Positions 23,501 to 38,500 are shown, counted from the stretch's first letter. The stretch is 60,000 nt of DNA from Antedon mediterranea (GCF_964355755.1 NC_092670.1:4987001-5047000), one strand, 5' to 3'. Notes: generated by a model not told the origin, from the sequence alone. Numbers and translations: made by a program.

Positions 23501-26500
23501 ATCAATGACGATGGAATTTCTATTTCAAGTCATTAATATGCAGCAAATTAGTAATTGTCTGAACACAATGACTTTAATGCTACAGATTACCATACTTTGC
23601 GTTAGATACAAAACATAAAGTGAGTCTGAACGTAGTCTCATAGGAATCACATTAGTCTTACAATTAAACCGGACAGTACTGTCCATCAAACATCTTCTTC
23701 TTAGAATTAAACAGGACAGTACTGTCCATCAAACATCTTCTTCTTAGAATTAAACCGGACAGTACTGTCCATCAAACATCTTCTTCTTAGAATTAAACAG
23801 GACAGTACTGTCCATCAAACATCTTCTTCTTAGAATTAAACCGGACAGTACTGTCCATCAAACATCTTCTTCTTCTGATGCATTGTATAGTCATATTCAA
23901 TCTGCACCAGAAGACTCTGAGAGCATACGTAAATATTTACCTGTGTAAAGAATCAAGTGGGCTTGAACTGTAGTCAGTTCCATCTGGTGAATGGCACTGG
24001 GTTGACATGTAGCGTTCTGTGTCCAAAAAACTCTGGGGACTTTCACTGAAAAGGAAACATGTAAAGCAATTTAAAAATTAATGTTAAAATTTCTGTAAGG
24101 GCCAATTTAGACAGACGAGCAGCAACGGTAAGTGGAAAAACAGCGTAACTTGTCCCATGTAGAATCTGTTTCTATCCTGAGCGGAGATCACACAGCACCA
24201 GTAGTGTGTAAATGGTCATGAGGAATAACATAGATTCTATATTTTTATTACAGTGTTACCGCTCGTCTGTGAAAATTGGCCTTAACGCTCTAGTCTGTGA
24301 TCTGTCTTTAAATTTATAAGCATCTTATTAAAAGCATGGCAGTGTGACCACAGGTTTCATTCTTGTCAGAGGCATTTTATCATACACAATTTATAAGATT
24401 ACTGCTATATTTATCACTTTTTAATAGTATTTTAACATTGCCTTTTGCTATTTGATGTACTTTTCTTTGTTGTTTTATTGTCTTAATTATGCCAAGCAAA
24501 ACAAATTTCCATTTTAATGTGGACAAATAAAATGTCTTGAATCTTGTTTGATATGACTTCAACAGCAGTCTTCTTTAACTTCTGTAATCAATTTCTTACC
24601 TGAGTGGACTATTTGGTATCGGTGGAGAATCTGAATTAGCCTTAATCACCGACTTTGGAAACATATTTGGTGGCCGAAATACATTAGAATTTGAACGTGT
24701 TGCTGGGCTATACTTCTGTCTACTCCTTGAAGGACTATAACAAACAAAAATATATTAAACAGAATCTGACATATTACAGCACTGCCACAAGCGGTTTATG
24801 ACATTTAGTTTAAACCAAATAAAGAAATATTTACTGCTTGGCTTCTGTCCGATTTTTTCAAACTGTACCATTTAACTACAGACAATTGACAACAAATCCC
24901 ATATATACGCAAGCACAACATTTGAGTATTACTTGGTTTTTTTAACTTCATGTTTAATAATTCATATACTGTATAAAAAAATAAATTTTTCTATCATAAA
25001 AAAGACCTAGGGAAATATCTATTAAAATCAAAACCCTAATTTTCCAGGACCATGATGAGTAGAAAAACTTCTCCCGATTGATTAGAAATGTTGACGCAGC
25101 TATATCAGGTACAGTTTAATAAATTAAAACTGTAAAGTCTGATATTTTTTTCAACAGTTTTTTTTTGTATGTATATACCAATCAATTCAAGTTCTAAATT
25201 TGTACAAATAAACATGTTACAATACAAGTAAACTATAACTATTCACCATGCTTCAATGCAGACATATTTAATTCTGTCGCAACAAAAGAAAGCAAAAGAA
25301 ATATTTTTAAATAATTCTTCTGTGGTTTTGTGGCAACAGAATTAATATCTAAAAAGGTAAACATATTTTAACCACCAAAGTCAAACATTAAAAACAATTT
25401 TAAAAGAAAAAGAAATATGAAAACATAAAACAGGAAGTAATAAATCAATATAAACTATCATAAAAAAATGAACAAAAATATCACTTTATGAAAAGAAAAT
25501 GTTAAAAACTAATGCAACTATAAAATTAATGTTTTATAAATGTGTCTGAGAATGATGCATGCATTTTTTAGCAGAACGTAAGCTCTACATAATTTACATA
25601 TATGCATAATGAAATAAATGAAATATTTTTGTACTTGTAAGGAAAGTATCTCATTAACATAGCATAAAATAAATAGGTTTTAACATTGAAATTGCATTAT
25701 GATATATAGTAGGTAAAGAACGCAAGGACATTAGGAAACATAAACGCAAAGTGCCGACAGAAAATAACCATTACAAATAGAAACATAACATAAAGAGCAT
25801 AACGATAGTGCCTTGATGCAAGCAGAGCACAATTCATCTGTTGAGTTGCTTGTGGCAGACATTACTACAGTACATTGATATTTAACTTTTCTCCAAGAAA
25901 GCTTGGAAAAAGAAACCATAAAATGTCTAAGATTGCTCATGTATAATTTAGTTTTGGCGATGAGGACTGACTCTCATCTAAAAAATGATGAGTTATCTGT
26001 ATATCAAAAATACTTAATTTATACATTACATAATAATAATAAGGGAAATCAATAATTTTTATAGTGGGACTACATCAGAATATGGGAATATAATTAAAAA
26101 GAGACATATGACATGTTATATTAAATATTATAAACCATGATTTTAAAATAAATATTAGTACTGATTTATGTAATTGTTAATATTCAACATAACCCAGATT
26201 AGAATATAAACACAACTCAATGCTACTTTAATTTAAAAATGATTAAATACAAAATAATATCAAGGCTTAATTATTAGTATAATTGTTATATGATAAATAT
26301 TCAGTTAATATATTTTCTTTATTATCTATTTTTATCTAAATAAAAATGTTAATTTTATGAACAAAACCCAGATAAAACAGAATTGAATTGTTAATTTGAC
26401 AAATGATGATAATAATTACATACATATATAGAGTGTAAATGTGGATCAGATCATTTCTAAGCCTTTTATACCACCTATGACAACAAGTACAAAGATACAT

Positions 26501-29500
26501 TTGAATTTCAAAAAAAGGATTTTTCTTACCATTTAATATAATAATAAAACTATATAATTTCATGTGCGATAACCACTGTCTTAGAAGGGAGTTCAGAAAA
26601 AATGTTTTATTTTCCGTTTACGCCTATTTCAGTTTATCCAGGTAATTGATGTCGTTTCTGGTTTATAATTGTAGGCCAAGATGTTCCATTCTGAATGATA
26701 TTTTGTGTGTTGCATGTGTAATATGAATGATCATATTATTAATGGTGGTAACAGCTTATTTTGACTCAAATTCAAATCTAACCATTAACATCATAAACAA
26801 CAGGTCAAGGTGTATTAATATCGTTGATTTAAGTCCAACCGAATTCTCTGTCTTAGCCTATGTAAAATAAAGTGCTGAACTTCAAGAAATCTTTTGAATT
26901 GTTCATTTTAGGGGAAAGAACAAGTTTTGTACCAAATATTTGTTTTTAACATTTTATATAAAAAGGAGAAGCTAAAACCCCCATTCACACGGCACCAACT
27001 AACCTTCTCTCAACCTTAACAATGTTAATTTGTAACCTATCAGAAGTATGAAAATGGATCATGCAGTATAATATTAATAGATATGATACATAATCTAAAA
27101 GCATAACTATAAATAATCTATTTAGGTGTACAAAATAGGTGAAAGCACTATTGACAGATGGTGTTAAACATGTACAGTATACTATAATACTTTAGAAAGA
27201 TAAAAGTTGTTTTTTTTGCAAACAAAAACAAATTGGAATGGCTTTCTGGACAATTTAAAACATTGTCAACCCGAGACCACCTAAAGAAGTATGAAACACT
27301 AATAATAAATTTCAAATTTTGTTTTTGTTTGTAAATAAAGGGACTGTTATTGTTATTACAACATTAGCTACCTTTCAATTATACATAGCGTGTCGCGCAA
27401 CTGTGCAGATATTGAGTCAATGTAATTATTTGTGTGTTCATATGTTTGAGTGATTTGTAATCATGTTTCTGAGTGTGTTCATGTGTTTCTGAGTGTGTTC
27501 ATATGTTTCTGAGTGATTTGTACTCATGTTTCTGAGTGTGTTCATATCTTTCAGAGTGTGTTCATATGTTTCTAAGTATGCTCATGTTTTGAGTGTGTTG
27601 ATATGTTTCTGATTATGCTCATATGTTTCTGAGTGTTTTCATATATTTCTGAGTGTGCTCATATGTTTCTGAGTGTGTTCATATGTTTCTGAGTGTTTTC
27701 ATGTTTCTGAGTGTTTTCATAATGTTTCTGAGTGTCTTCATATGTTTCTGAGTGTTTTCATATGTTTCTGAGTGTGTTCATATGTTTCTGAGTGTTTTCA
27801 TAATGTTTCTGAGTGTCTTCATATGTTTCTGAGTGTGTTCATATGTTTCTGAGTGTGTTCATATGTTTCTGAGTGTTTTCATAATGTTTCTGAGTGTGTT
27901 CAATGTTTCTGAGTGTCTTCATGTGTTTCTGAGTGTGTTCAATGTTTCTGAGTGATTTGTACTCATGTTTCTGAGTGTGTTCATATCTTTCAGAGTATGT
28001 TCATATCTTTCTGTGTGCTCATGTTTTGAGTGTGTTGATATGTTTCTGATGCTCACATGTTTAAGAGTGTGTTCATATATTTCTGAGTGTGTTCATATCT
28101 TTCTGTGTGCTCATGTTTTAGTGTGTTGATATGTTTCTGATGCTCACATGTTTAAGATTGTGTTCATATCTTTCTGAGTGTGTTCATATCTTTCTGTGTG
28201 CTCATGTTTTAGTGTGTTGATATGTTTCTGATTATGCTCACATGTTTAAGAGTGTGTTCATATGTTTCTGAGTGTGCTCATATGTTTCTGAGTATGTTCA
28301 TATGTTTTTGAGTGTTTATATGTTTCTGAGTGTGTTCATATGTTTTCGAGTGTGTTTATATGTTTCGGATTGTCTTCATATGTTTTTGGATTTCTTCATA
28401 TGTTTTTGAGTGTGTTCAAATGTTTCCGAGTGTATTGATATGTTTCTGAGTATGCTCATTATTATATTTCTGAGTGTGCTCACATGTGTCTGGAGTGTGT
28501 TCATATGTTTCTAAGTATGTTCATATGTTTCAATGTCTGCTCACATGTGTCTAAGTTTACTCATATGTTTCTGAAAATGCAGAATGACCTTTTGACTCAA
28601 CAGCTACATAGTTGCGTGTTGCTCTTGTTAACCAGACGAAAGTGATCCAATATATATTTGTAAATCTGACAAACCTGTCGGGTGTTCGCCCTCCACGATA
28701 GTGGAATTCCCCTTCGCTTGCTGTTCTTGGACGAACTATACTGCTAATCCTCATAAGACTAAATAAAGACATCATTAATTACATTAACATTTAAGATTAC
28801 ATATTGAATGACAGTGATATGACATTATCGTGTCCATAATGGGCACATCAAATTTGATAGTGTAGACAGAACTTCTTTTTTTATTAACTTTAAATTATTA
28901 TTAAAAAGAAGTACATTTTTTTTAAATACTAGATTAGAAACTGAAAGAACAAATGTGGGCATGGATTTACTTGAATATTGTATTGACATGAAAATGATTT
29001 TGTGCTCATGACTGCAGACCAAATAAATAACGATGTGTCTAATTTAAAATGATGAGAGAGTCTGTGAGAATGTGAAAAAGCCGCCCCAACCGAGATTGAA
29101 ACACAGAGCTTTCTGCTTGATATGCAGACATCTTATAACCATTAGACAAGTGGAACTTTCATGGTAGTTTTCAAATTCGATTGGATAACGACTCTTTAAC
29201 ACCCTCGGCGATACTGTTAGCCCTCAACTTTTACTCAGTATATTAATTCACAAATCGGGATCTCAGAGAGATGATTATATATTTACAGGTGAGGCATTAG
29301 AATAAATTATACATAAATATATATAAATATATTTCTGTTATATAATGCATGTAAAAACATTTGTAGGCCTGCTCCCCAATTATGTTGTGATAGCTTCAGT
29401 GACTAGTACCATAGTATTATATGGCATCATTGAAGCTGCCACAAACAGTATTGGTTTGCAAGTATGTGCAGACATTATTTTTCTTTCTATTTCTTTTCGA

Positions 29501-32500
29501 AACAAAGTGCAACCGTGAAATACTGTATAATATAAATAGTGACGCACACGATTATTAAAAAAAATATTTATATAAAATCAAACTACAAAAGTGAAATATA
29601 CAGTAACCATAACACAATAGGTGATATAATAATTGGAATGACTAGATGACCTTCTTAGGGCCTGTTCACACTTAGGGTTTTGTAAATTACAAATGGCATA
29701 CTGTAGGGCCGCCTTCTCTGTGTAGCTGCATGGGACTTTGTGAAAATGAAAAAATATGAAGATAAAATGGAACCACACTGTTGTACTGTATATTCATAAT
29801 AATATAATAAAGTGAAATAAAATATCTGATTAAATATTCCAAGGTCAGGATGAATGAAAGTATGAAATACTATAGTGGTTTTAAAGTTCAGCAAAGATAC
29901 AGAGTATCACAGCAATTACAAATTTACAATACAAATTTGCAAAACTACATACCTGTACATATTTATGTACCAATGACGGCAAATTGTGTTGAAAAGTTTC
30001 AGTTTATAAACAAACAAAGATTAAAATATAATTTAAAATAAAATTTCCATAGAATAATTTTTTTTTAAATACCTGAAAAATTACATGATAGAAAAAAAAC
30101 CATTTTGTTTATTGAATTGTATTACATAACTAAACACATTTCTAATACGGAAATCCAATTATATACAATTGGATTAAGCACAAATCCTCATTTACTTTAC
30201 ATTAGATTTTCTTTAGATGAATGTTCTTAAAAAAACAATAGAAAGTGGCGTGCTCAGAGGGCCAAGAGTAGAGAAACCATTATTATTATTTAACTATTTT
30301 CTTGAAATAAAGTGAAACAAAACACTGACACTAAACTTTTAGGACAAAAAAAAACGATTGCAAACCTCCCAACTCTTCCGATAATAGCGATATAGTCTCC
30401 CGATATTTCATGTCATTTCCTGCTAAAATACGACATTTTTCCGCTATTGGTACGCCATGAAATATACCCATGTTTACTTTTATGCCAATATCTTTCGATT
30501 TTATAATAGCACCATAATATAGTTTGGGGTTGTTTTCAAAATATTATAGCACTTACCCTTTATAGCTTTGGACATGCATTAAAGGGCATGCATGGGCCAC
30601 TAGAAAAACCTAGAGTAAACATATTTGCAACTTACTCTAGCTACACTAGTTTTAAAGGTCTTTAACCTGCACTGGTTTCAGTTCAGGTTTGCATCAGATT
30701 GTGACGTACCTTTCCGTTTTCATGACGCGCCACATGCATATTGAGTAGAGTAGAGTAAAAATAACATGATTTTAAGTATTAAATCCAATTAATTTTTACG
30801 CACACTTTAAGAATATTTTATTTTTACTTTATTTTGGCTAAAATTGTATCTCATAGTTTTGAGACAAAGGCATTTTCACTATCTTAAAACACAATATATT
30901 TTTATAATAATATATCAAAACTAAAAGCCAATTTTACTTTTGATCATTGCTAATAAAACAGTTAATTCTTATAGGTTATATTCTACAATAAAATAAATCT
31001 TTGCAATAATATAATCATTGTTATGAGGTAAATCTACTTAATTTGTGGAACCTGCAAAATATGAAATTTAATATTCGGTCTTAATTCATTCATCTTTTTA
31101 TTTCGGAATATTATGGTGACATAATATAGCCATAGCAAAAAATAGAAAAACAAAATGTAATGCAATGTACTATTAATAATAATTTAAATTTAAATAAGAA
31201 AAGATCTTTTAGAAAGGTCTAATGATCTACTGGAAGAATTAGTCCAGGAAGTCGATGAGTTTAAGGATATAAACCAGCAATACAGATCTTTGTGTATCAG
31301 AACCAACTCATTGGTCAGAAAATTTAGCATGTGTTCTGTCGATGTGAAATGTGTCTTATTTAGAACATATTGTGTAAATATGTATTGTGCTGCATATGGT
31401 GCAACTATAATCAGGGTACCTTGTGATTTCTTCAGGAAATGCTACAATAAGATGCTATCTGGGTTGAATGCCATTCTGAGATGAGAGAGTGTCGTCATTT
31501 ATAGCCAGTACAGAAAATTTTTGTTTATAATTTATATGTAATTTTACTTTCTATGGACCAGATATTCCAAAATAAAAGATTGAATGAATGAGTATCATAA
31601 TAGATATTGTTATGGATGAACCTGATAAATTTCTCAACACAACACATGGAAATGAGGGGCTTCTTTAGGCAGCAACACATAATTATCGACTATATATCAA
31701 TTCTAAAATACTAAACCTTGCAATAAATCTCGCAATGCAACATTTGGCCATCAACATTTCAAGAAATCTGTTTTCTTTGTCTGAAATTGTGACATATTAT
31801 CATATTGTTGAGCCAACATATGTATAAGACAAATCATTCGTGATGAACATCATTTACTGTTTTTCTATCATAAACCGAGGTTTATAATTCAGAGTCGTTG
31901 ACCTCTGAGAACAGCCGTTTTTTTAATAGAGTGTAATTAAATAAATGGATATGTTGCCTAATTTAACGATGCATGATACTAGGCTTTGGGCGCGCATCGC
32001 TCACTTCTTGTTGCCTTTTGACTGGTCATGTTTTAGATTAGACAATTTTCAATTAACTTTCTTACATTCAAGAGACTTAATGTCAGAAAAAAAGAAATTT
32101 GTGTAAATTTTTTCTGAATGTTATTCATTTATTGTTGTTACATTTTCTTTGTGTTTATTTACTAATTTTTAATAATATTTATAAATACATTAAAATTATA
32201 AATAAAATTAAAAAAAAATTATCATTTTAATGATACCCTTCTTTATGACTTAGCCATATGTTTATTTTTGTATTAGTTAATTTAGTTTGCACACAGACGT
32301 TACAACCCTTGCAATTGGGAACCTCCCAATTATTTATCCAATCTTACGAATACTAAACAAAATATCCCGAAAATTTGGTTTAAAGCTCTGTCTACACTAT
32401 CAAACTAGTTTGACAAAAAAAGTGTGATGTGCTTAAATATGGTAGTGATATGCTTAAATATGGTAGTGCTATGACATCATCATGGGCATACATGGGCACA

Positions 32501-35500
32501 TGACATTTTTTTTTGTCAAAAAAAGTTTGATAGTTTTTGTGACAATTATGATAATTTGACATTAAGAAAAACAATTTTTAAACCAACGATTACTGTTTGA
32601 ATTCATTTTTTTACAGTTATTTCTGTATTTAATAAATAATTACATCCGACGCAGCTCTGGTAAACACTGATGCTGTGATGAATTTAAAATGCTTCAAATC
32701 CGTAAAGACACGTAAAATCAACAATGTTGTTTTAAGTATGTATTTTTTGTTAAATAAACATGTCGAACAATTAAATTGGCTAATTCCGCCTAGATAAAAC
32801 ATGCACATACGCTATGTTGACTTTAAATCACTGAATGAATGATACCTATATTTTGTGCTTCTAGTATTTGATATCATACTTATCTAAAATATTTTAGTAT
32901 TACAAAAACAATTAAGAACACATTATGCACTGAAAAAAAAATGTTTTTAAAATCATAAATCCATCTGTGTAATCGTGCTTTTATCTAAAAATCCCATGAT
33001 CAAATACACACAAGAATTAATATAAGGAAATGAATAGTACTTTATGAATCGATCTACTGTATCTATTTTGTTAGTTGAGCTATAACAGTGTGGTGAGTTG
33101 TATATACTTGCGGTGATATGAAACAAACACACAGACTTCAAAGACTTCAATGGGAATGTAAAATGAATAATTTAAGAGTAAATAAAATTAGAAACCATTA
33201 CATTTACCATGCTATAATATAAATTTTGTTTAAAGAAACTCTGCATATAAAACAATCATAAGAGAAAGAAGGCAACGTTTTAAATTCCCATTGAAGTCAA
33301 TACTTTTTTTAGATGGTGTTAGAAACCATATCAAAATCAATCTACTGTCAGTTGTTGCAGTACATCGTGTTTACTGCAGAAGTTAACATTTATTATTTAG
33401 TCAAAAAACAAGTGGTTGAAGCTTTAAAGTCAAAATTCAAATGCAAAGTGAAAAATATGAATTTATCAGTGAATCAAGACTTTCACAAAAATTGTCTACA
33501 CAATCATATCATTTTGGTTGGTCAAAATCTCTGAAAATTCTTTTATTATTATTATTATTTGTTTGCATTAATAAATAAAAACTACTGTATATTTACTGCA
33601 GTAACTGAAATAGATGACTTTGACATGGCAATTAACAGACGATACTACCTTAGTTTCCCCCAGCGAGTTCTAAGATGACCCTCGCCTTCGCTCCTTGTCC
33701 GTTCTCTGAAGGTGCTTTTAATACAACACGGAAACAATTAACAAACAACAGAGCAAAAGTCCTAACTAAATATTTAAACACACACCAAATCCGAATTTTG
33801 GAAAGAAAAACTCCATCCAAGGTTTGTTCGGATCTGATGTAAATCATTCATAACAATGTAAAAATGTGAAAATTGGTACAGTACGAGATATCCCAAAATA
33901 ACCCATTATACAGTATTTTGTCATGTTTGTTATGGTAGCTGTCAGTCAAACATGCTAGTTTTTGCAGATACCAATCTGTTATGTATTGATTGATTTTAAT
34001 CTTTACAGGCCTTATTGAGGCCAGATGATTACTGACATTGGAGGAGTTTAATGGCCAGGTGCAGGCAAAACATTGACATTGATTATACATTACAATAATT
34101 ATCTATAGTTACCCAACGTTTCATAATTTTCAAGATTTTAACAGGATTTTGTTGAAAATAAGCAGTTTCTTATCAGTGGAGGGATAGTTCAAATTACACA
34201 GTAAAATCCATTCTTTAATTAAATTCTGAAAAAAGTGTCTGTCTGGTTTTTATAGTAGAATTTTAAGAGAAATGCATGTTTTTTCGGCGTTTTTATTGCA
34301 CATATTTGATTTATGTACATTAACCAGATAGTATTTTAACAAATATTCATGCCCGTACCTGAACATTAAATTAAAAAGTAACACAGAAACAGTACAGTTT
34401 GTTATAAATAATAATGTTATATTTTTTACAATTTCTGTATGTTTTGATTGTGTATTTAATAATGGGTCATTTAATATAGTCGTATGTATTTTACTACTGA
34501 ACATGGAATTTAATAATAACAATTATCCTATAAAGAAATCATTTTTTAAAATAACCAAAACAACTTTTAATTAAAATTTTCATACAAATAAACTATTGTC
34601 TATTGCTTAATACAATTCTTTTTAAAAATAACCAAATTGATTACAAATGTATCATTTTACAACTATATATATTTTAAGGAATTATCTTACAGTGAAACTC
34701 AATGTTTAACAAAATAACAATATTATTCATTGTACTGTATGTTAAAAAAATAATGTATCAAGAATTGATGTCTTGTCCTGACAAGACAAGATACAATCAA
34801 GTCCAGTAGGATTAATTTTCTGAATGTTAGGCAAGACAAAGCAAATAGCTTAAACACTAAACACACTCATCAATTATAAATGTCATAACTATAATTAATC
34901 TATCTGAAATAAGGCAATAACTTCTTCAAAAGTGAAGATTAAATTTAACTTTTTAAAACATATTTACTTATTTAATATCTTATTATTTTATTCTCCTTTT
35001 CACTTCTTCTCCTCTATATGTTCCATTCATTTCTTTTCCTTTTCTTTCATTCCCTTTCTCCCTTTAATTCCTTGTCTTCTCATCTTTAGTTATCATTTTC
35101 TCACTCAGGTTTTCCACTATATTTTTTCCATTCTTCTCTTTTCCTAATTCTTCAGTTTATTTTTTTTATTATGTACATCTTAAATTTTCCTTTCTCTCAT
35201 CTCTACATTCATCTTTCCTATAACTTTCTTTTTTTCTCATCCTAAAGTTTTCATTTTTTCCCTCCTATTTTTCTTTTCTTAATTTTCTTCTCATCTCTGC
35301 CTTCATTCGTTTCTCTCTTAACTTTCTCTATAAATACTTCATTCCTCTCCTATTCGTCTTATCTTTTATTTTCTTCCTTGAATCATTTCTTTATTTTCTA
35401 CAATCTTCATTTCTCTATATTTCTTAATTTCTTTAATTTTCCAATTCTTTGTTCCTTTCCTCTTTCCTTCTATAAATCATGTTTTCTTTTTCATTATCTT

Positions 35501-38500
35501 TTTTACCACTTACAGTCTAATATTCAACAAAATTCAATTCACTCTTGTAAAAAACACTTTTGTAAAAAAGAACTAAATATTATGTAATAAAATAAACTAT
35601 ATTGAATGTCTTCAGTTTTTTTTTTATAAAATAACAAAGAGTAAGCAAACTGTATGGCTGACCAAATGCAAAGCACATTCAGGGGAAGATAGCAACATTC
35701 ATACAGCAAAGTAGCACACATAGCTGCTCAACAAACAACATTCAACAGTCATTTTAAAGTCACCTATGTGTCGTATCAATATCTTTGTTACGATGCTCTA
35801 GAGAAAGGTGTTGGATTTACCCAGCCTAGCATATTATTAGTTTTAAGCCAAGCATCTTGATAATCACTTGTTTAACAAGTTCATCAATGTTCAGCTGACA
35901 TTTAAACAGTAACCTTAGCTATTTACTATTTTAGAATGTTGCAACCCACATTATTTGGTAATTTGTATCTAAGCCCATGCCATCCAAACACCTTCATTGA
36001 CATGGTACTAGCGGTCATAAACATTTCACCAGGGGTACAACATTTAATGTTGTTACTCCTAAGGCTACTGGCGTTAATGATTCAACTTTTTATTTCTTAG
36101 GTATCCGTGACTGGAACTGGCTCCCGAATTCACTCAAATCAATACAAAATAATGCAACCTTCAAAATAAAACTATTTATTTATTTTAATAATGAACAGCT
36201 TGGAATATCCGTTTAATTAAGTTATTTTTTAATATTGTTTTTTTATGTTATCTTGTCTTATGTATTTTCTTGTTTTTCCATTTTTACTGCGTCCAACTTA
36301 ATGATATATTGTACTAGGCCCAATCACTCACTTTTTCAGTTAATACGGATTTGACCCCATTGGAAATAAGTTTACTTTTTATTTGTCGACTTAATGGGTT
36401 ATCCTAGTATTCTTTTTGTACATTGTATATTTTAACTTTTGTGTATGAATATCGAATAAAATCAATCAATCAATCAACAGCAAGTAATTTGACCAATCAC
36501 GGCACAATGGATCACTCAAACTGTTGCTTGTGATTGGCCAACTCAATTGTGTTTTCATCCAATGATATTGTTTACTCGTTGGCTATTTTGTTTGCTTGTT
36601 TAATTGTTGGTAAATTAATTTACTTGCTTATTTAGTTTGCTTGGTTTTAATTGATTGATTTTTACCTTTTCGGGCTATTTTTTTTTTTATTTATAAAAAA
36701 TTAATTTGTAATCAAAGTTACAGTAATAATTGGTACAAAATTTCTCAATTTTGCAATAATAAAAAGGAAAAATTAGAAAGGAATAGAGATACAGTATCTA
36801 CAAAATAGAATATAATGATTTTATAATATTCAATAATTCAGTAGAATGTTAATTAGTACTGTATAGTAACATTTAATTGAAAAGAATTGAAGATGACATT
36901 TGAGGTAGCCATCTTCACAATAGGCAAGTCTTTTTTAATGAAACTGAAGGACTTCCTATTAAGTTTTACTTCACCAACATCGTGGAAATTCACTTCAGAA
37001 AATTACCGAGAGATATTTTCTCCCGTAGTTGAAAAGATTGATTAGTGAGCGCATTAAACGGTTCATAACACCGCTTCTTGGATTAAATCTTGAACAACAG
37101 ACTTTTCTGCGAATTAGTATTAATGAGATCTTGTGTAAAAGGTTACTTCATTTAACGTTAGCTCAATGCATGTGGAAATGCATTGCTTCAAGCAATTTAT
37201 GATAGTGTTGAAAGTGAACACAAAAACAAAAGATTAATGTTTAAACATTTAATTTTTTCACGTAACATGTATGTTGTAAGAAAAACATTTAAAAAAATTC
37301 TTATTAGATATGGTTCTGTTAATAGAAGTAATAACTAATCTAAAATTTAAATTGTAAATATAGAAATAAAAGTACTACATCTATACCTACTGTAAATTAC
37401 TTTATGGGAACACATTTAAAAGATCAGAGACTCACATCACAACGTTTTTTTGTTGTCCCTTCAAATACCATTAAGAAATATTTTAGTGGTTTCTCAATGA
37501 TTTCGGTCTTTAATTAAAATCTTCAGTATAAGATTCAAATAATAATAATCTTTCTCTCTCTCTTTTCGCATTAAATATATTATAATAAAGGTATAAATTG
37601 CTCACCTTGATGGGCTGTGTGGAACGTGTTCTTCCCAATTTTGCGATTCTTCACGATCACTGTTCAAATGTGATTGTGTGATGTGAGCAGGCATACTGTC
37701 GCATCGATTTCTTCTAGAGGGTCCCGTTGGTCTGCGGTGAGATTTGTTATCGTTTGAATTGTTGCTATGACTGCGTGGTCGCATTTCCTCCAGCTGGTTT
37801 ATTGATTGCATGGCACTATAAGATTAAAGAAAACAATAAACTTAAATTGGTAGTGTTGAAAGACTGTGTGAAAAGGCATCAGTTTTGTATGCCGTATTGT
37901 GTCTTTAGATAGAAAAGATACTGCGTCATCTTGCAGACTGAATGTACTGTAAAAGTTGGTTCTCACTTGCAACGCAATAATGCAAGGATATAGGTGCAAC
38001 ACAAGTGGATTGGTCAATAACAAGAGACAGTTAGGATGATCCAACATGTTGTGATTGGTCAAATTACTTGTGTTCACTTAGGTTCGTCAGATTATTGAAT
38101 GTAAAAGTTTGTTTTTAGTTCGACGCAATGCAAGGGCATAATGTGTAACACAAGTGAATTGGTCAATAACAAGCGACAGTTCGTATGGTCATCGTGTTAT
38201 GATTGGTCAAATTACTTAAGTTGCGCTTACATCCTATAGTAGGTCAAGCTTTACTAAGACTTGGTCTTACATACAAATGGAACATGTGAATGAAACAAAA
38301 AACTAGGTACTAATTTAAATTATTCTAGTATAGCAGAAATGTGGTCCACACATTATTCTCCCTTCATTTTCAAACGTTTTTGTAATATTACAAAACACTT
38401 TCTCAATTGCTTTACTGGGTACAAATAATAAAATATTTTGGCAACAAAACTATGTCCTTGCTATGATATTATACAGCATATTACACAATTTAGCTCACAT

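Larger units (their letters stand above)
28759..33648 (-). other. IRS intron, 4.9 kb
   Basis: Contains half of an AAGCTCTGTCTAC MITE (about 28831-28877), a tRNA-like repeat (29080-29155), a LINE reverse-transcriptase fragment (31206-31597), and a MITE at 32381-32538. A patch at about 30350-30480 (acctcccaactcttccgata) looks repeat-like but is unassigned. No other exon recognised. Confidence 0.65.
33715..37605 (-). other. IRS intron, 3.9 kb
   Basis: Contains a pyrimidine-rich tract (34980-35510) and a LINE 3' fragment (36006-36478). The patch at about 33990-34085 (acaggccttattgaggccag) may be an old repeat. No exon recognised. Confidence 0.65.

Noticed and set aside
23663-23877. CRISPR-like regular repeat array
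   Set aside because: The repeats are directly adjacent without variable spacers and the context is an intron of a eukaryotic gene. It is a minisatellite.
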